Origin: Moniliophthora roreri
Taxonomy: Eukaryota; Basidiomycota; Agaricomycetes; Agaricales; Marasmiaceae
DNA length: 64,000 nt
Direction of reading: 5' to 3'
Assembly (NCBI GenBank): GCA_001466705.2
Contig: LATX02000226.1
Span: forward strand, 186,001 to 250,000
Position numbers and translations under genes: made by a program
Notes under the pieces: generated by a model
What the model was told of the DNA's origin: nothing
What the model saw: only the letters and a program-made list of their open reading frames with translations
Databases searched by the model: none
In this document: positions 1-12,309 of the stretch, piece after piece
How the letters are laid out: each line of letters starts with the position of its first letter
Position numbering within the stretch: the stretch's first letter is position 1

Positions 1-1022
1 ACTCCTCGAGAGCTCTGGAGTGTCACTATACCCACCACCTTGAGCGGGGAATTCACCACTATACGGCGCGCCATCTCTCTTTCGGAATAAGTCTTTTGTA
101 TCCATGTCAGTTGCGACTAAAACTTTTGAACGTTGCCATCGCCTCGGGTTTGATACGGATATTTGGAAACCACGAACGAACATTGTTTGATTTTTTGGCA
201 CAGGCTGGTCAAGGTCATCAGAAGTTCGGTCGGATACCGAGTCAAGTAGACGGGATTCCCGAGATAGTGAAAGCCGACCACCTGCACCAAGCCCGACGTC
301 GAATATCAGAGCGATGCTTTGACGCGAGGATGGATTGTCGACTACTGCCATGTCCCATGCGTCCGATTTGATATGCCCAGTAACGAGGTATAATGACCCG
401 TTGGGTGCATCCCAACCAAGCACTGCATTGACGAAATGATACCAACTTTTGGCATACTTGCGGGCATGTCGTTTAAAGGCACGATTTTCAACTGTTTGCA
501 GGAGACTGCCACCATTGGGAAGAGAGAGAGCCGCACCGCTTCCCTTACTGAAGTTTATTTCGAATGCAGCGCCTACTCCGAGGGACGTACCACTGGAAGA
601 ATGTTGACAGTCAGCACCAATTGCACACACGCCAATCCAAATCCGAGCACTCACGGTATTGGTACCGTGCCCCCCAAGTTTATTCCCTTAGTACTAGCAT
701 CCAGACTGTAGACCAGTGCTCCTCTTCTGAGATGGTGTGTGGTTTCCTGCATGCAACCCGTGGTTACGAGTTGCTCGAAGTCGCTTGGGACGCTATTCCA
801 CTGAATTGGATCATCTCTGGGGTAACAAATGTTGAATACAAAGTCGAAACGACCTTCTGCAGTGAGGATTCCAACATCTCCCACCCGTATGCCTGTGTTT
901 CGGTGCACTTGGGGAAACGTAGGCGAAGCATTGGGCTCAGGATACCAGAGAGGAACCCCGTATTTACGGGGATAGAGGGATCTGGCATAGGTCTGACCGT
1001 CAGTGTAGCGTGGGTAACCCAT
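1..1022 (-). CDS. Unnamed Agaricomycete family protein, paralogue 1 (truncated by window edge)
   Basis: I do not recognise a named family. The first exon starts at an ATG at 1022 (MGYPRYTDGQ...) and runs to about 655, with motifs YPRKYGVPLWYPEPN, VGDVGILTAEGRFDFVFN and LVYSLDAS. A GTGAGT donor and a TTCCAG acceptor near 600 lead into the second exon (GTSLGVGAAFEINFSKGSG, NGSLYLVTGHIKSDAWD), which continues to the left edge. The gene at 23364-25021 aligns with it along both exons, with the intron in the same place and a similar 5' flank. The C-terminus lies outside the window. The start matches the paralogue, where an ATG also falls a few residues before YTDGQ. No enzymatic motif is visible. 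The exon call is firm because two copies agree; the function is unknown. Confidence 0.72.
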
Positions 1023-1109
1023 GGGGTGCGGCAGTGCGACAACGTTGCGAACCAATGTATATCAATGTTTCTTGGGGTTTACATAACCAAGGGCGGAAGA
1101 AGAAGAGAC

Positions 1110-2278
1110 GCAGCTAACAGCTAACAGCTATCGAGGCACAATTAAATTAAAGCTCGGCAAACTTGCCGAAGTGGGCCATCATGGGTCCGACAGCAGTTAC
1201 GAGTCCCAGTTGCTTGCAGGCGCCATGCTGGTGCATAGTTTTTCGAGAGCATGGTTTTCCTGGGGTAACGGCGATGAGAGTGAAGCATAGAAACCGAGGG
1301 GGGAAACGAACCAAATAAAATGATCTATCGACATCCCATCCATCTTATACTTTCCGTATAAGGCGCAACGCTATCAGCTCACATAAAGTGATTTTCATGC
1401 AGATACAGAATGCTCCAGACAACCGCGGGTACGAGTCTACGCGTACATACGGAAGCAGTAGAAGACCGTTGATATTTTGGGACGGTTACCTTGGTATAGG
1501 GGTTTCATGTGCTCTGGTCATCGGAACGGAAGTAAACGCCCATTGGAAGGTCGAGGTCGAGGCCTGGGTGACACGGGCGACAGGAGAGTTAGCGCTCAAC
1601 GTCAACCTTGAGCCAGCTCGCGCCTTATTACTGAGCGCTGAGCGCTGAGCGCTGAGCCTAGCGTACGCTACGGAGCTGATCTCAACGATCTCGCAGCCTA
1701 TAGCCTCCCCGAGTTATCGACCTCCGCGCTGATCAACCATCTCGCCTGACTTTCCATTCCGGGATGCGAGTAAAATTTAATGTTTGCATCGGGGAACTGT
1801 TGGGAGGGTTGTAGTTTCATGGTCAGGAATGGGAGTGGGAGACTCGGAGCATAATGGTCTTTTCAAGTATATCGTCTGCACAGCTATGGGAGTGCCAAGA
1901 ACACACACAAGGCCTTGTACCAGCTACCATGTACAGTTTCGTAAGTGGAACACCATCGCTGTGACCCGAGAATCCAAGTGCCATTTGATTACTCGTTTCA
2001 AATTCCTGGTGATGCATGACGGCTACGATACAGATAATCGATGATACTTATGGTATGCCATTCGACTTCCTGTATAAAGTGCTGGCTCTTCAGATAGATA
2101 TAAATAGGAAGACCGTGATTCACGTACTGGTGTAAAGTGAAAGACTGCCCCTTCTGCTTTCCGTCTCCGGCTCTTCGGTGTCCATACTAAAAGACCGCGC
2201 ATCTCCAAGTGCGGCGACAGTCAGTGAATCCTCCCAAACTTGGCATCCCTCCCACCGTGTCCATCTCGCCAATCCGAA
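1110..2278. other. Gap without a recognised gene
   Basis: No supported gene here. Short open frames exist but have no recognisable motif. A small tandem repeat (GAGCGCT, about 3.5 units) sits at about 1632-1656. Confidence 0.5.
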
Positions 2279-2993
2279 TCAATCGTCCCGCCTAACCTTC
2301 TCGACATAAACAAACGTAACGAGGATCAAATCAACCATATGCTCTCCAGCAGGATAAATCTCCAAAACGCCTCTTCGTTTCTCTTCTATTATTCCCAAAT
2401 TTCCCAAATTTTCTCGATGATACTTGGCAACATCTATGTCGTTTCCGTCATTCAGAACCAACTAGAGACACACTCGTTAGTCAAATACGAAGAGCTCGAG
2501 ATACTAGGGAGGGTCGGACTGACTTTTGATGTATGTGACCCAAGGATCCACTTGTACTCCCTTCCATCGGGCGCTGTGAAGACACGATTCCTTTAATCCC
2601 GAAGTTTCTCGTTAGCGCGCCCAAGAGTCAAAACAAAAAAAAAAAAGGAACTCAAACATCATGAACTCACCGCCCAAAAAGCTTCCCAGCCCTTCCATCC
2701 CTTCGCAAAAAGTGTTTTGTTTCCATTTCTTGATCTAGGATTTTGATTGAGGATGAGTGGAGAGTTCGCCAATCGATACGGCCTAGACTCGCGAAACGTT
2801 CCTCATTAGGCTCTTCTCCGTCACGGTCAGAGTCTCTTCGGGGCAAACCGATATCGGCAGGGAGAACCTTGCTGATCGTCGTCGAGCCTGTGACGATTGG
2901 CGCGGACGGTGTAGTGACTTTGTATATAACTCGACCGGTGGAGGTGTCAGTATATGTAGCGTTGAGGTAGTTTCGGGAGAGTTGGAGTTTCAT
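2279..2993 (-). CDS. DUF6593-type basidiomycete protein
   Basis: Three exons (2993-2671, 2590-2524, 2461-2279) join in frame into 190 residues. The donors are GTGAGT and GTCAGT, the acceptors TTAAAG and CTCTAG. The N-terminal half reads MKLQLSRNYLN, then a beta-rich TGRVIYKVTTPSAP stretch. The middle has FTAPDGREYKW. The C-terminal half has AKYHRENLG and EIYPAGEHMVDLILVTFVYV. This pattern (an N-terminal R/QVLY-like strand, a central DGREYKW, and a C-terminal hydrophobic VDxILVTFVYVE before an RR tail) is what I know of the DUF6593 family, which is abundant in Agaricomycetes. Its molecular role is unknown to me. The start is the first ATG after an in-frame gap and gives the usual length of 180-200 residues. 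Confidence 0.8.
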
Positions 2994-4636
2994 TCCTCTG
3001 GACGTCGAACCGAGGTGGCCTTTGTACAAGCGATGCAGTGAGCCACGCCTTGCTTTTAAGCCATCTTGGGATAATCGCTCGCGCCCCCGGTTGACAATGA
3101 CATTGACAAGCGTGAGTATGTATACGCCTAGAATGCAACGAGCGCGCTAACGACCACTCTCCCTCCAGTTTAACAGCTTTATCAGATTACGCGCCGCAAC
3201 AGTTGCTATACGCACGGTGGCGTTTCACTTAGGGTGTACTGTGCAGTGAACATTTGTCAGAAACAGACAAGAGGAACGAAATGTCATGTACATACCCATA
3301 TCAGTTTGGCCCTGAACCGTAGATTCCGGAATGGGTTTCGTGGAGTGAGTTTCGGGTTCGAGATGTATAGCAAGCGTTCTTTGGATAGCTGCATGGCTTG
3401 GGAGAAAGTCCTGACTGCATCGTGCGAGGCTGAGTCATGTGTCGCTGCTTGGAATGACTCGGGAGAAGGACAACTGAGGTGATGACGGTATTTGGTATCA
3501 GCGCGTGCAGGATAAAGGTTGAAGCCACACCAGCCAGATCTACCATCGACTACGATGGCGGAAGGCAAAGTTGGCTGCTGGACATTGGTTAATGTCAATA
3601 CTAAGAAATGAAAAGGGATAGTATAACGGGCTCACAGACTAGTATGCTCCGTATAGCACAACACATCCTATTCCACACCGAGTCTTGCATCCGGCCTTGC
3701 GAATCTGGGTGAGCCTGTCCGGGGCACGATCCATCAGTAATGAGCCAAAGACGGTGTGTAGAGAGACAGAGAAACGCACCTAGTGATAGGCATCGAACCC
3801 CCACGCTGACCCCAACATTCCTCTTTTGAATCTCTACTGTCTTTAGCGACCAGCGGGACTCGAATCCTCCCGAATCTGTAACACGTCCAACCTCATGAGT
3901 TCGCCTTTTGGAATCGTTTGCGTTCGAGAGGCACCCACTGGTGGTACGCGTTCTGAAACGAGAGACATAGCGGGGTTCTCGATAAATTACCGTCTTGGAG
4001 GAAAGAGAGCGATAATTGGTGTGCGAGTGATCAGGAATAGGGCTCCCAGCGGATCGGATGAGAGGTCGGATTTGGATGGCGGATGGGCTCCTCGACTAGC
4101 ACCGACCGACGGATAGCCTAGTAAATGTTTGAGGAAAAAGGCTGCGTAGAAGACAAGTAGAAGATTCGGGTAATCAGAAAATGAAAATAATCTAATCACA
4201 ACAAACTCACCTCAATGACCAGCTTACCCGGCCAATCGCCTTCTCATGCCCTAATCCCACGCTGACTGAGCTCAACAGGACTAGAGGTTTGCTGGGTCAG
4301 TTGAGAAAAGAAGGTCAAGAAAAAGAGCAAACCTACATGTTTGCGAAACGTCGGGAACTGAACCGAAAATGCGTTAATGAAAACCAAGCGAGCGCTGAAA
4401 GCTTTGGGCTTGTTGGTAGTATTCTCCTGGTTTCCTGAATATGGACCCGCGCACACTGATAAATGAGTCTTTTCGCCTCTTCCATCAGTAGTATCGAATC
4501 TTGGTTCCTCTAGTCGGACGCTGTTCAAGGATGGATGAATCGAAATTGGTGCAGATAATGAATCGTCATGACGGACGGTTCGACAGACAGACATATCTAT
4601 ATATAAACGCCGAGAGAAAAAAATCCAGCTCTCACA
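2994..4636. other. Gap without a recognised gene
   Basis: Upstream flank of the DUF6593 gene. Open frames on both strands (for example minus 3284-3598 and minus 3987-4199) show no recognisable domain and no convincing splice chain. I see nothing I can name. Confidence 0.4.
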
Positions 4637-4736
4637 TGATTCGACCCAGGCTCGAACTGGGGACCTTCTGTGCTGACATCTGAAAGATGGAGCTTCAATG
4701 TTAGACAGATGCGATAACCAACTACGCCATCGAACC
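4637..4736 (-). tRNA. tRNA-Val (AAC) with 26-nt intron
   Basis: Reading the minus strand, the acceptor arm GGTTCGA pairs with TCGAATC followed by discriminator A. The anticodon stem TCTGT/ACAGA closes the loop CTAACAC. The T-arm is CCCAG TTCGAGC CTGGG. A 26-nt insertion sits directly 3' of position 37, the canonical place for nuclear tRNA introns; removing it gives a 74-nt tRNA. The mature sequence is identical to the copy at 28134-28227, while the introns differ in length and sequence. A run of T follows the 3' end, fitting a Pol III terminator. The CCA is not encoded. Confidence 0.92.
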
Positions 4737-5676
4737 AGTTGGCTACTTCTGCTTCACAATACAGCATGTTATCATTTTGGTATTGTTCATGGACCACAGG
4801 AAACACGTCCTTCGCTTCTCCCCGCTCCCATTCAGCTCTGATCTCACACAGATGAGTACAACGGCAGGGCAGTGTCACCATCTAGCTCAGCATCTCATTG
4901 CCTCCAAGTGAGGTCTAGTATTTAAATGGTAGAAGACATAAGTCGTATCCTCAGGCTGTGGTATCCAAATGCTAGGATTTGAGCTTCAAGATACTGGGGG
5001 GTATTGTAACACACGGACATTTTGGTGAGCAACTCAGGGTCCGAGATCGATGGGTCACGCAAAAATGCCTGGTATTTTATACCACTGCCCACAGCGCCGA
5101 GTTCAAGCTACTTGCCACCTACTTGACGACAGATTGACCATTGCAAAAAAAAAATGTTTGCATGGGTTCTATCACTTTATTACACCGGCACCTTCTATAT
5201 TTAACGGTCATACTTGCCCCCGCTTGCATCCGAGATTCTCGAAGCTAGCAAAAACCACTGGGATGGTGCCAGCACCAGTCATTATCAGGCTTCTAGGCCC
5301 CACCGATATCCCAGATAACAACCATTGAAAGTAGTCCTCGGTACCGCCCAAAGGATCCAGCCGGATCCTGTGAATAATGGGCCCGACGCGTAGATTCCAC
5401 ATCTTGTTCGCGTCAAAACTGGGCCTCGCTAGTTTCACCAGCTCAGCTTCGTTCTTCCCATGAGAGAGAATAAAGACGCCAAAATGCTGGCTGACTGTAA
5501 TGCGGGTTGCAGAGGATAAAGGACATACGAAGGCGGGGAGGCGTTTTACGCGGACCGTTCGTACGATTACGCACGTAGTAGGAAGATTTTTTATCGCAAA
5601 AAAAATCCTTCACACCTATACAGTCGACCCGATCATAATGCGAGTTGACGAGAAAATTCCGATAGCTTGAGCCAGC
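4737..5676. other. Gap without a recognised gene
   Basis: No supported gene. A short A-run lies near 5145 and another near 5600. Open frames here are short and carry no motif. Confidence 0.4.
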
Positions 5677-6910
5677 TCACAATTTCAGTGAACCTGAGCT
5701 CCCGAAAGCTGGGTCCAAGCCACGATGTTTGGGCCATGCCTGAACCTGCGAACTAACCATGATGAACATATCACGTAACCAATCCCTCCACTCGTCATCC
5801 AATAACCCATACACATACTCCATACACTTTGGAAAATCATTCGCCCACCAGTGCTTTTCACTCATACCCTTCACCATCCCCAAATAATAGTACAGCACCA
5901 CCAAAGCACGTTGTCTCTTTTCGTTCAACAAATCCCGAAACTTTTTCCCGAAAAGTAGCGGCCATACAACGACACTCTTGGATTCGTGTCCCATCCGGCT
6001 GAGCGGGTACGCAACCCAGAGTGCTTCTACTGCTTCCTTGTACGCCTCCCCAATACCTGGATCGAAAAGTTCCTCCGAGTCCGGTCCGGGACCAGATTCC
6101 AGATCGTATATCCGCTTTAAATGCACGAGCGCCTTCACCGCTGGATCTGTTTGCGAATTTGTGAGCAACGGCTCTAGATCCTTCAACCCCTGATTTGCAT
6201 ATAGATTTCGACCCTCCATCACTGACCAGACATTATGCAGCGAGGACATCAACGGGATGATGTTTTCTGGTGATGAAGCTAGTGATGATGAGATCGTGTA
6301 CATCGTGAAGAACCCTACGACTAGGAATTTGACTTCCAGGTTCATAACATTAGGCGAAGCATTTATCGCAGCTTTCCGATGAGCAGATGCGAAATATATC
6401 CAGTTGGGCTCCTCGGGGTAAATCCGACCGAGGTGAAGGGCCGTACAGGCCAATAAGGCATGGAATATGCGTGGGTTGTTCCATGATAATTGGGGCACGG
6501 TGGTACAGAATGTGATCCTAGTTTCAGGGTCGGAACTAAACGAAGAGGATGTTGCGGTGGTGAAATGATGCATGATTCGGAGGGAGGTAATGCCCATGGG
6601 TACGGGTGTCGGTGCTCTGAGGGGTTTATGGAGCATTAGTTCCTGCTGCTGCTGGCGCCGCTCCTGCTTTTGTTCATCCTTGGGCCTCTGTATACATTCT
6701 AGATCTCGCCGATAACAGTTCCTGCAGGTTGGTTTTGCTTCATCACACTAGTCAAGTGTCATAGTGAGCGGTGAGAGGAAGAGCAAGCAGCTGATGCGTA
6801 CCTACTTTGATACGCCTCTTTCTACATGTTAGACACCCACTCTTGGATTTTGTATGAAATCGAATGACTCCCTCGAACGTGAAACCGGTCGTAGCATCTG
6901 CCGTTGACAT
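5677..6910 (-). CDS. Zn2Cys6 fungal-specific transcription factor
   Basis: Two exons, 6910-6806 and 6747-5677, separated by a 58-bp intron (GTAGGT...CTAG), give 391 residues. The intron falls inside the zinc cluster. Across the junction the spacing is C-x2-C-x6-C-x6-C-x2-C-x6-C (residues about 26-54: GCLTCRKRRIK, then CDEAKPTC, then CRNCYRRDLEC). This is the canonical binuclear cluster that binds CGG half-sites in the nucleus. A Gln/Arg-rich stretch (QEQKQERRQQQQE type) follows. The rest is an alpha-helical fungal transcription-factor regulatory domain (ARIFHALLACTALHLGRIYP-like start). The start ATG is the first one upstream in frame with the cluster. The length fits the short Zn2Cys6 class that lacks a long middle homology region. 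Target genes cannot be inferred. Confidence 0.88.
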
Positions 6911-8894
6911 GGCGGTTTAGAATCAAAATCGATGGACCTCATGCGGCTGGGGACAGATCGGGGGCTCGAGGTACGCGAGGATGACAAATTGAATGGTTTT
7001 TCCGTTAAGGACTGCTTTAACCTGAATGATAGTTTAGTAATTCGTAAATTGAAAAGAGTTCGAGAAGGGACACACATGTAACGGAGTAAGAACCATCTAG
7101 TCGGTGAGTTCTCCATGTCCGTAGTCTCTTGGGGGACCCGATTTCTCCTGGACAACCCTGCGGTTATAATAATTGACGATTGGTCCAATAAAGACTATTC
7201 GGGAAGGGGATTCGGCACTCAGTCTCCTTTACCAAACTCTACTATAAGCTCTGTTCCGGTAACATCGAACTTGCCAAAGTGGGGCTATCCGGGGTAATTA
7301 AAATTAAAAAGTCCCTGATTCTTTGCTGATGTTGTGGTGATTGTATGCTTTTGTGGAAGGCATGATCCGTTTCCTTGGACTAGCGAATGGCAAAAACGAT
7401 GAGAGCAAAGCAGAGCCCCTCGACTCCTCGACTTCAAGCAGGAAGCAAGCAGGAAGCGAACCAGACATGATGCATGATGCATGGTGTCAACCACGCTTTT
7501 CCCACCCTTCTATACCAGGACGTAAAATGTCTGGCCCGGGTGCTGTCAGACCCTGAACAAAGCTGGTGATGTGTTATGACGATCAATGATTGTCCCTAAG
7601 TCCTGAGCTGCTAGGAACTATCGTCGATGCATCATCACTGCCGACAGACGTTCACTCGAAAGACGGGATTACGGGTCCGAATTTACGAGGATTCGTCTTC
7701 TTCTCCTTATGCGGAAGGTGTAACTGTGGTGGGAAAGTTGTGGTCTGATAGATTGTCGATAGATGGTTTTGTTTGACTCGCTTCGTCGTTCAGCGCACGT
7801 TCAGCCCAGAAATTCCAAGTTTCCGCAAAACCACAACGCCAGAAACAGACTCGTAATTGCCATCAAACCTGGGCTTTCTGGGTCCAAGTACCGGAGGTTA
7901 GAAGAAATTCCAATGGGATACGGGAAGCTGGAACGAGGCGGCTCGGAGACCTTTCGCACGTCTTCGTTCACCCACACATGACCAACGCAAAGCGTGCTCT
8001 GAAACTAAAATAATTCTAAACCAAAGGGTTTCGTCTAGGTATGTTCCCCTTTTCCTTTTCTTATCTCTCGAGGAGCTGACTCTTTCTAGGACCTTGGAAA
8101 CGTTCTTAATCAGCATGCAACTAGTTGGACCCGAAAATTCCATCGCCTCGTTTTAAACATCTCCTTCTCCCTCATTCACGCGACGCCCTCCACCCGAATA
8201 TCTGCTGGGATGACAGGTTGTATTGATAGAGAGGCGGCACTATTGCTGTTAGTAATGACTCGAAGGAAGTGAAAGGTACGTTCCTGTCTCTTTTTTTTCT
8301 CTCTTTTTCTGGCTCAACACTGATAGTCGTGGTACTAGTCTTGCGAGGTCTTTAGAGTTCGAGATCGCCTGATAGATACCGATACAGGAGAAGTCTTTCC
8401 TGTCTTGTCCCTCGTTCACTCGCTCCCACTACGTGGCATCTATGACACCCCCTAGACAAGGGATGGACGACAAAAGAAGAGGATCCGACCGCCAAGTTAT
8501 CATATCCTTGCTTTGCAACCTGGGTGCAGGAACCATGCGGTGTCCGACATGCCTCCCAAAACCCGGCTTCGGAGTTCATTGCTAACCAGTACGTTGTCGC
8601 TTTCTTTTTCCGTTGCAAGGGGTTAGGTCCAACTCGCGTTTTGTGATAGAAGCTACCTCGGATACCGGCGGGATGAGCCGAAAAAGCGTTGGTGAGAATA
8701 GAGCTCGGAGGTATGTGGGAGGTGTGTGTGTGTCTCCTATGTACCTCTTTCTTGCTCAATGCTGATGCTCGTGTTACTAGCCTTGTGCCAATCCTGAAGT
8801 TCAAGATCAGCCCGACGGATACGTTTAACCCCGATACAGGAGAGGCTTTTCAGCTTTCGTCTATCTGAGCACTCAACCCAAAGCCCGCTGCCCC
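6911..8894. other. Gap with short diverged repeats
   Basis: No intact gene found. Two segments about 445 bp apart (roughly 8270-8420 and 8715-8880) resemble each other. Each has an intron-like tract ending GTACTAG or GTTACTAG, followed by a 'GATACAGGAGA' stretch. A third relative is near 21690-21880. They look like remnants of one exon-intron junction. The rest holds only short open frames. Confidence 0.4.
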
Positions 8895-9920
8895 ATGCCT
8901 CCAGTCATCAACCTCCTAATATGTAATCCTACACGGGCCGGTTACAGCTCAAGCCGTAACTCTAACCTGTCAGTTTCAAGAGAAGAAGGGGTCGGAAGAC
9001 AGGAGGATATGACTCTCCGTTGTGCGCTCTTGAGGGAGGGTCGGGTTATGTGGATGTTAGAGTTAGCAGGATTGGGAGTTCGTCTGTATGGCTGGAAGGT
9101 ACGCTCTTTCCTGTCACGAGGATAAGGTTTAGAAGCTCACGCGTGTATCGCAGCGGTCATGCCAACGCCGCTGAATCCCAATGAATACAGGCCGAATACC
9201 TACATCTACATCACCTCTCAAGGAACTCGAAGCGGAACACGCTATGCTTTCCCGCCGCGATACTGGTATCACCGCCACTTACCACTTCATAACGCAGGCT
9301 ATGGTAGCCACCAAAAGTTTTCTAGTCTCGGTCAATCATGACGGACGGACGCTACTTGTGGCGTTAACTAGTCAAGGTACAGTTTTCACTTCAGTATCAT
9401 GTTTCGTACACTGACCGTTTCGCAGATCGTAGACCATGTTACCAGGTCCCGCTTTCATGACCAAGTGACCCACATAATATCTCACCTCGCATGACCAGTG
9501 CCCACTGCGCCCGTTTATCTCAACGCCGGCGGGTGGATTATTGGTGGTACACGTGGAAGGTGCACTCCTTTTAACCATGATGAGGAGTGCGAACGCGAGC
9601 TGTCTTGATATTCCATCGACCGGCAGTCGGAATTGAACGCTCGTAGGGGCAATGGACGCCGATGAAAAAGGCCGGTGGATGCAATCGTGCAAGATTGTCT
9701 TGGGAACCGATGTATACTCGCCACCGTGTCTTTTCACTACTACCTCCACCGGCTACCGTGACCGCGACTTGATCGGGCCAAGAAGGTTTAGGTTCGTTTC
9801 CATGGCAGCTGATCACATCGGTGGTATGCTTTCGGCTGCGAAAGGGAAAAGTGGAGATGCGGATGGGAGACATGCCACTGCGCTTCGTGGGAGTAGTTCC
9901 AGCATAGATAGGCTTGTTTA
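8895..9920 (+). pseudogene. Decayed fragment of the PGAP4-like gene (plus orientation)
   Basis: Several pieces match the intact gene at 25848-27790, in opposite orientation. Around 9043 the reading EGRVMWMLELAGLG parallels GRVMWILEMSRQDG of the intact protein. It is followed at about 9096-9152 by a decayed version of that gene's second intron. At 9636-9920 the sequence parallels the intact 3' end: a block from CGCTCGTAGGGGCAATG through an AAG-CCGG-GGATG stretch, then DHIGGML near 9810, KSGDADG, and the final residues before the stop. Frames are broken between the blocks and the middle is not recognisable, so this is a relic rather than a gene. Confidence 0.7.
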
Positions 9921-10119
9921 ATATGGACTACTACTTGAATACTTGACATGTACTATAGAGTATGTATAGTGTATATACTATCTCAATGCAAGACGTATTA
10001 TATTATCTTTTCGGAACTTTGAGTTTTATACTCTGAGACCAATGTCGAGCGGTCACCCTCAATTCCCGGCTGGTTATGAAGCAAAATGAAAGGGTTATGG
10101 GTACTTTGCCCCGTTACCA

Positions 10120-10215
10120 TCAGATAAAGTTGCCCTTCTTGAGCCTCTGACGAGCAAATATGTCCTGGAAACTTTGGTTCAGGGCTTCTTCATCTGGCAT
10201 CTCAGTGTCAGACTG
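10120..10215 (-). pseudogene. C-terminal remnant of the unnamed paralogue family
   Basis: The minus-strand reading SDTEMPDEEALNQSFQDIF, ending at a stop at 10120, parallels the last exon of the gene at 23364-25021 (DTEMPDDAVLLQRFQD, ending at 23364). Both are preceded by an AG acceptor. It lies directly downstream of the kinase gene's terminal exon and could be read as a kinase C-terminal exon, but the match to the other family makes a relic more likely. Immediately upstream the 28-bp unit at 10193-10248 occurs twice in tandem, duplicating the acceptor AG and shifting the frame. Confidence 0.55.
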
Positions 10216-10248
10216 CAATGTCTGGCATCTCAGTGTCAGACTGCAATG
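10193..10248. repeat. 28-bp perfect tandem duplication
   Basis: The 28-bp unit beginning TCTGGCATCTCAGTGTCAGA is present twice back to back. On the minus strand each unit carries an ATTGCAG acceptor followed by TCTGACACTGAG. Because 28 is not a multiple of three, the duplication changes the reading frame. Confidence 0.9.
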
Positions 10249-11839
10249 TCTGGCATGAGACTGGTGGATCGATAAATTGAAAACGTACATGGATCTGGTA
10301 TCGTGCTTGCTCTCCAAAATGTAGGTACCAGGGACTTCCAAACCCATTGGGACAGGCTCCAAGTCATGACGGGTGACGCTGGGCTAACGTTGGCCCCAAC
10401 GCCATCGAGATGGCCGGCATTGCTTTCCAATAAAACCAATTTTGAGAGGTATTCCTTGATTTGGGCAGCGCGAGGTCGTAAAAAGGGATCTTCTGTCCAG
10501 CAAAGTTCAACCATCGTCCACATGCCTTTGGGACACCACCCCTTGGACGGTTTGGTAGGTCGCTTCCCACTTGCTACCTTGAAGATGACTGCGGGTTCGT
10601 TGAGGTTTGGGAATGGCGGGTGTCCAGTCATTATCTGGATAATGAAAGTGACGGTCAACGAGTTCAAATGCACGGGTGGATATAGCAAGATTATACCTCG
10701 TAAACTGTAGAAGCGTATGCATAAATATCTGTAGACCACTTCTTTCTAGCACCTTCTCCACCACCAACGAACAGTTCTGGAGCCATCCATCGCACTGTGC
10801 CTTTTACTGTGCTTGTTGTGCTGTCCATGCGTTGGGTTTCTGCAACTGTAGCCAGACCAAAGTCTGCTAGACGGCAGCAGTGATCATCGTCCACAAGAAC
10901 ATTGGCCTGGGATTCCATTAGATGTTCAGCCTTGAAAGAAAAATTGGACAATAACGCACACCCTTGATGTCACCGTGTATGATTTTGAGTGCATGTAGGT
11001 AAGCCAGCCCGGAAGCTATTTCATATACCTGGACTATTCATAAGTAAGAAACGCTAAACGGTCGGTCAGTACACACCGATTTCAAACGATCATGGTCGGG
11101 GTTGCGCTTCAAGTAGCAAATTATATCACCGTGTTCCATCCAAGGCGAAATGAAACAAAAGGCAGGCAAGAATTCTGTAACGTTGACGCCCAAGAGTGGG
11201 AGAATGTTGGGATGACGGAGTCGCGTCCATACCATGGCTTCCTTGCAGAAAGCCTAAATTGAATGGCACGCCAATCAGCAACCGAAATCAGTAATAACAG
11301 GTACTCACCAGAACAACCTTTTCCCTTTTTCGCTCGTCGCTCTCGAGATGGATTCGCAGCACTTTTAAACAGACGGATTGCTCTCCCCAAACACCCTTCC
11401 AGATATCCTGAAGCGTTGAAATCAGCGGTTCTATATTCTGTTGCTAGAAGATTAGCGGCATACTGCATAACTGCCTCCTCCTCGCGGGTGTATCCCCTCT
11501 CGAACAACATTGTTTAGAAGTAATGAAGGTGGCATTGCTAAAATGCCGTGTTTCTCCACTAGCGAACGAAGCACGCGAACGCAAAGTTTACGGTGATCCG
11601 CATCTATAAGGTTCGATGAAGCTTTCTATATTCAACATCGTTAGAATACGGTCCGGTACAATGATTGGAAGTTTGTCACGCACCAAGTGAAGTAGCTCTG
11701 CAAACAAGGGCACATGTCTCGCGTCCAACGAAAGAAGAGTGCTGATAGGGTCTGGTAACTTGAGCATTGCCCAAAGGTGTTGCGCAGCGCCGACTCTTGC
11801 AACTTGATCAACAAGTGCAGTTGATTCGAAATCATTCAT
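10236..11839 (-). CDS. TKL-type serine/threonine protein kinase
   Basis: Seven exons join in frame: 11839-11684, 11625-11464, 11407-11309, 11253-11077, 11028-10960, 10906-10697 and 10634-10236. All introns are 48-62 bp GT-AG, and the product is about 423 residues. An N-terminal helical segment (LPDPISTLLSLDARHVPLF) precedes the kinase domain. Kinase motifs in order: the glycine-rich GGGSYADIWKG across an intron, VCLKVL (ATP-anchoring Lys), RHPNILPLLGV, HGDIKGANVLV (HGD in place of HRD), ADFGLA, GTVRWMAPEL, IMTGHPPFP and LCWTEDPFLRPRA. HGD and this activation segment are usual in Agaricomycete TKL kinases. The gene at 60853 is a close paralogue. The last roughly 60 residues are low-confidence: the exon could be spliced further, and a foreign C-terminal relic lies just downstream. 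The pathway is unknown. Confidence 0.87.
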
Positions 11840-11874
11840 GTTTAGTACTAGAGACCCCGAGTCTCGTTAAGGCT

Positions 11875-11925
11875 GTTGAAAGTAGAAATTTGAAAGTAGA
11901 AATTTGAAAGTAGAAGTTTGAACAG
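11875..11925. repeat. Short tandem repeat, 14-bp unit
   Basis: The unit TTGAAAGTAGAAAT is repeated about three times (one unit imperfect) just upstream of the kinase start. Confidence 0.85.
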
Positions 11926-12309
11926 TCGTGGGTAAATATTGACGGTCCTCCATTAAGGTACTATCTCCCGAAAAGTTCCCATAAATGGGTCTTTGCCGGG
12001 ATACGATGTACAACAAGCCCATTTTCTCATTGTCAAGGCAACAACGCCAACACCTATACTCCAAATGAAGCGCATTTCGGATTCTTCCCTTCCTTCCTGT
12101 TGGCAGGACGGCCGCTAATGTTCAAGTTACAGCCGCATAATTGATCGTGCTACCGGAATAAGTACAGCTCCAATAGTAGCGGTTACCCGAGGGGCAAAGA
12201 AAGCCCTGGACGCAGATCCTCTCGCGCAAATTCGTCCTTTCCCGCCAGCATCTTTATTGTATCTGGTCTCCTTAACCGAGAGGAGCGTTCATGAATTATC
12301 AACCACTCT

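Noticed and set aside
3780..3900. Possible tRNA on the minus strand
   Set aside because: A GATTCGAGTCCCGC stretch resembles a T-arm, but no matching acceptor or anticodon stem forms.
10120..10362. Kinase C-terminal exon reading MEPVPMGLEVPGTYILESK...
   Set aside because: It is open through to the stop at 10120 and could be joined to the kinase only by an unsupported splice. Its end matches the unnamed family instead.
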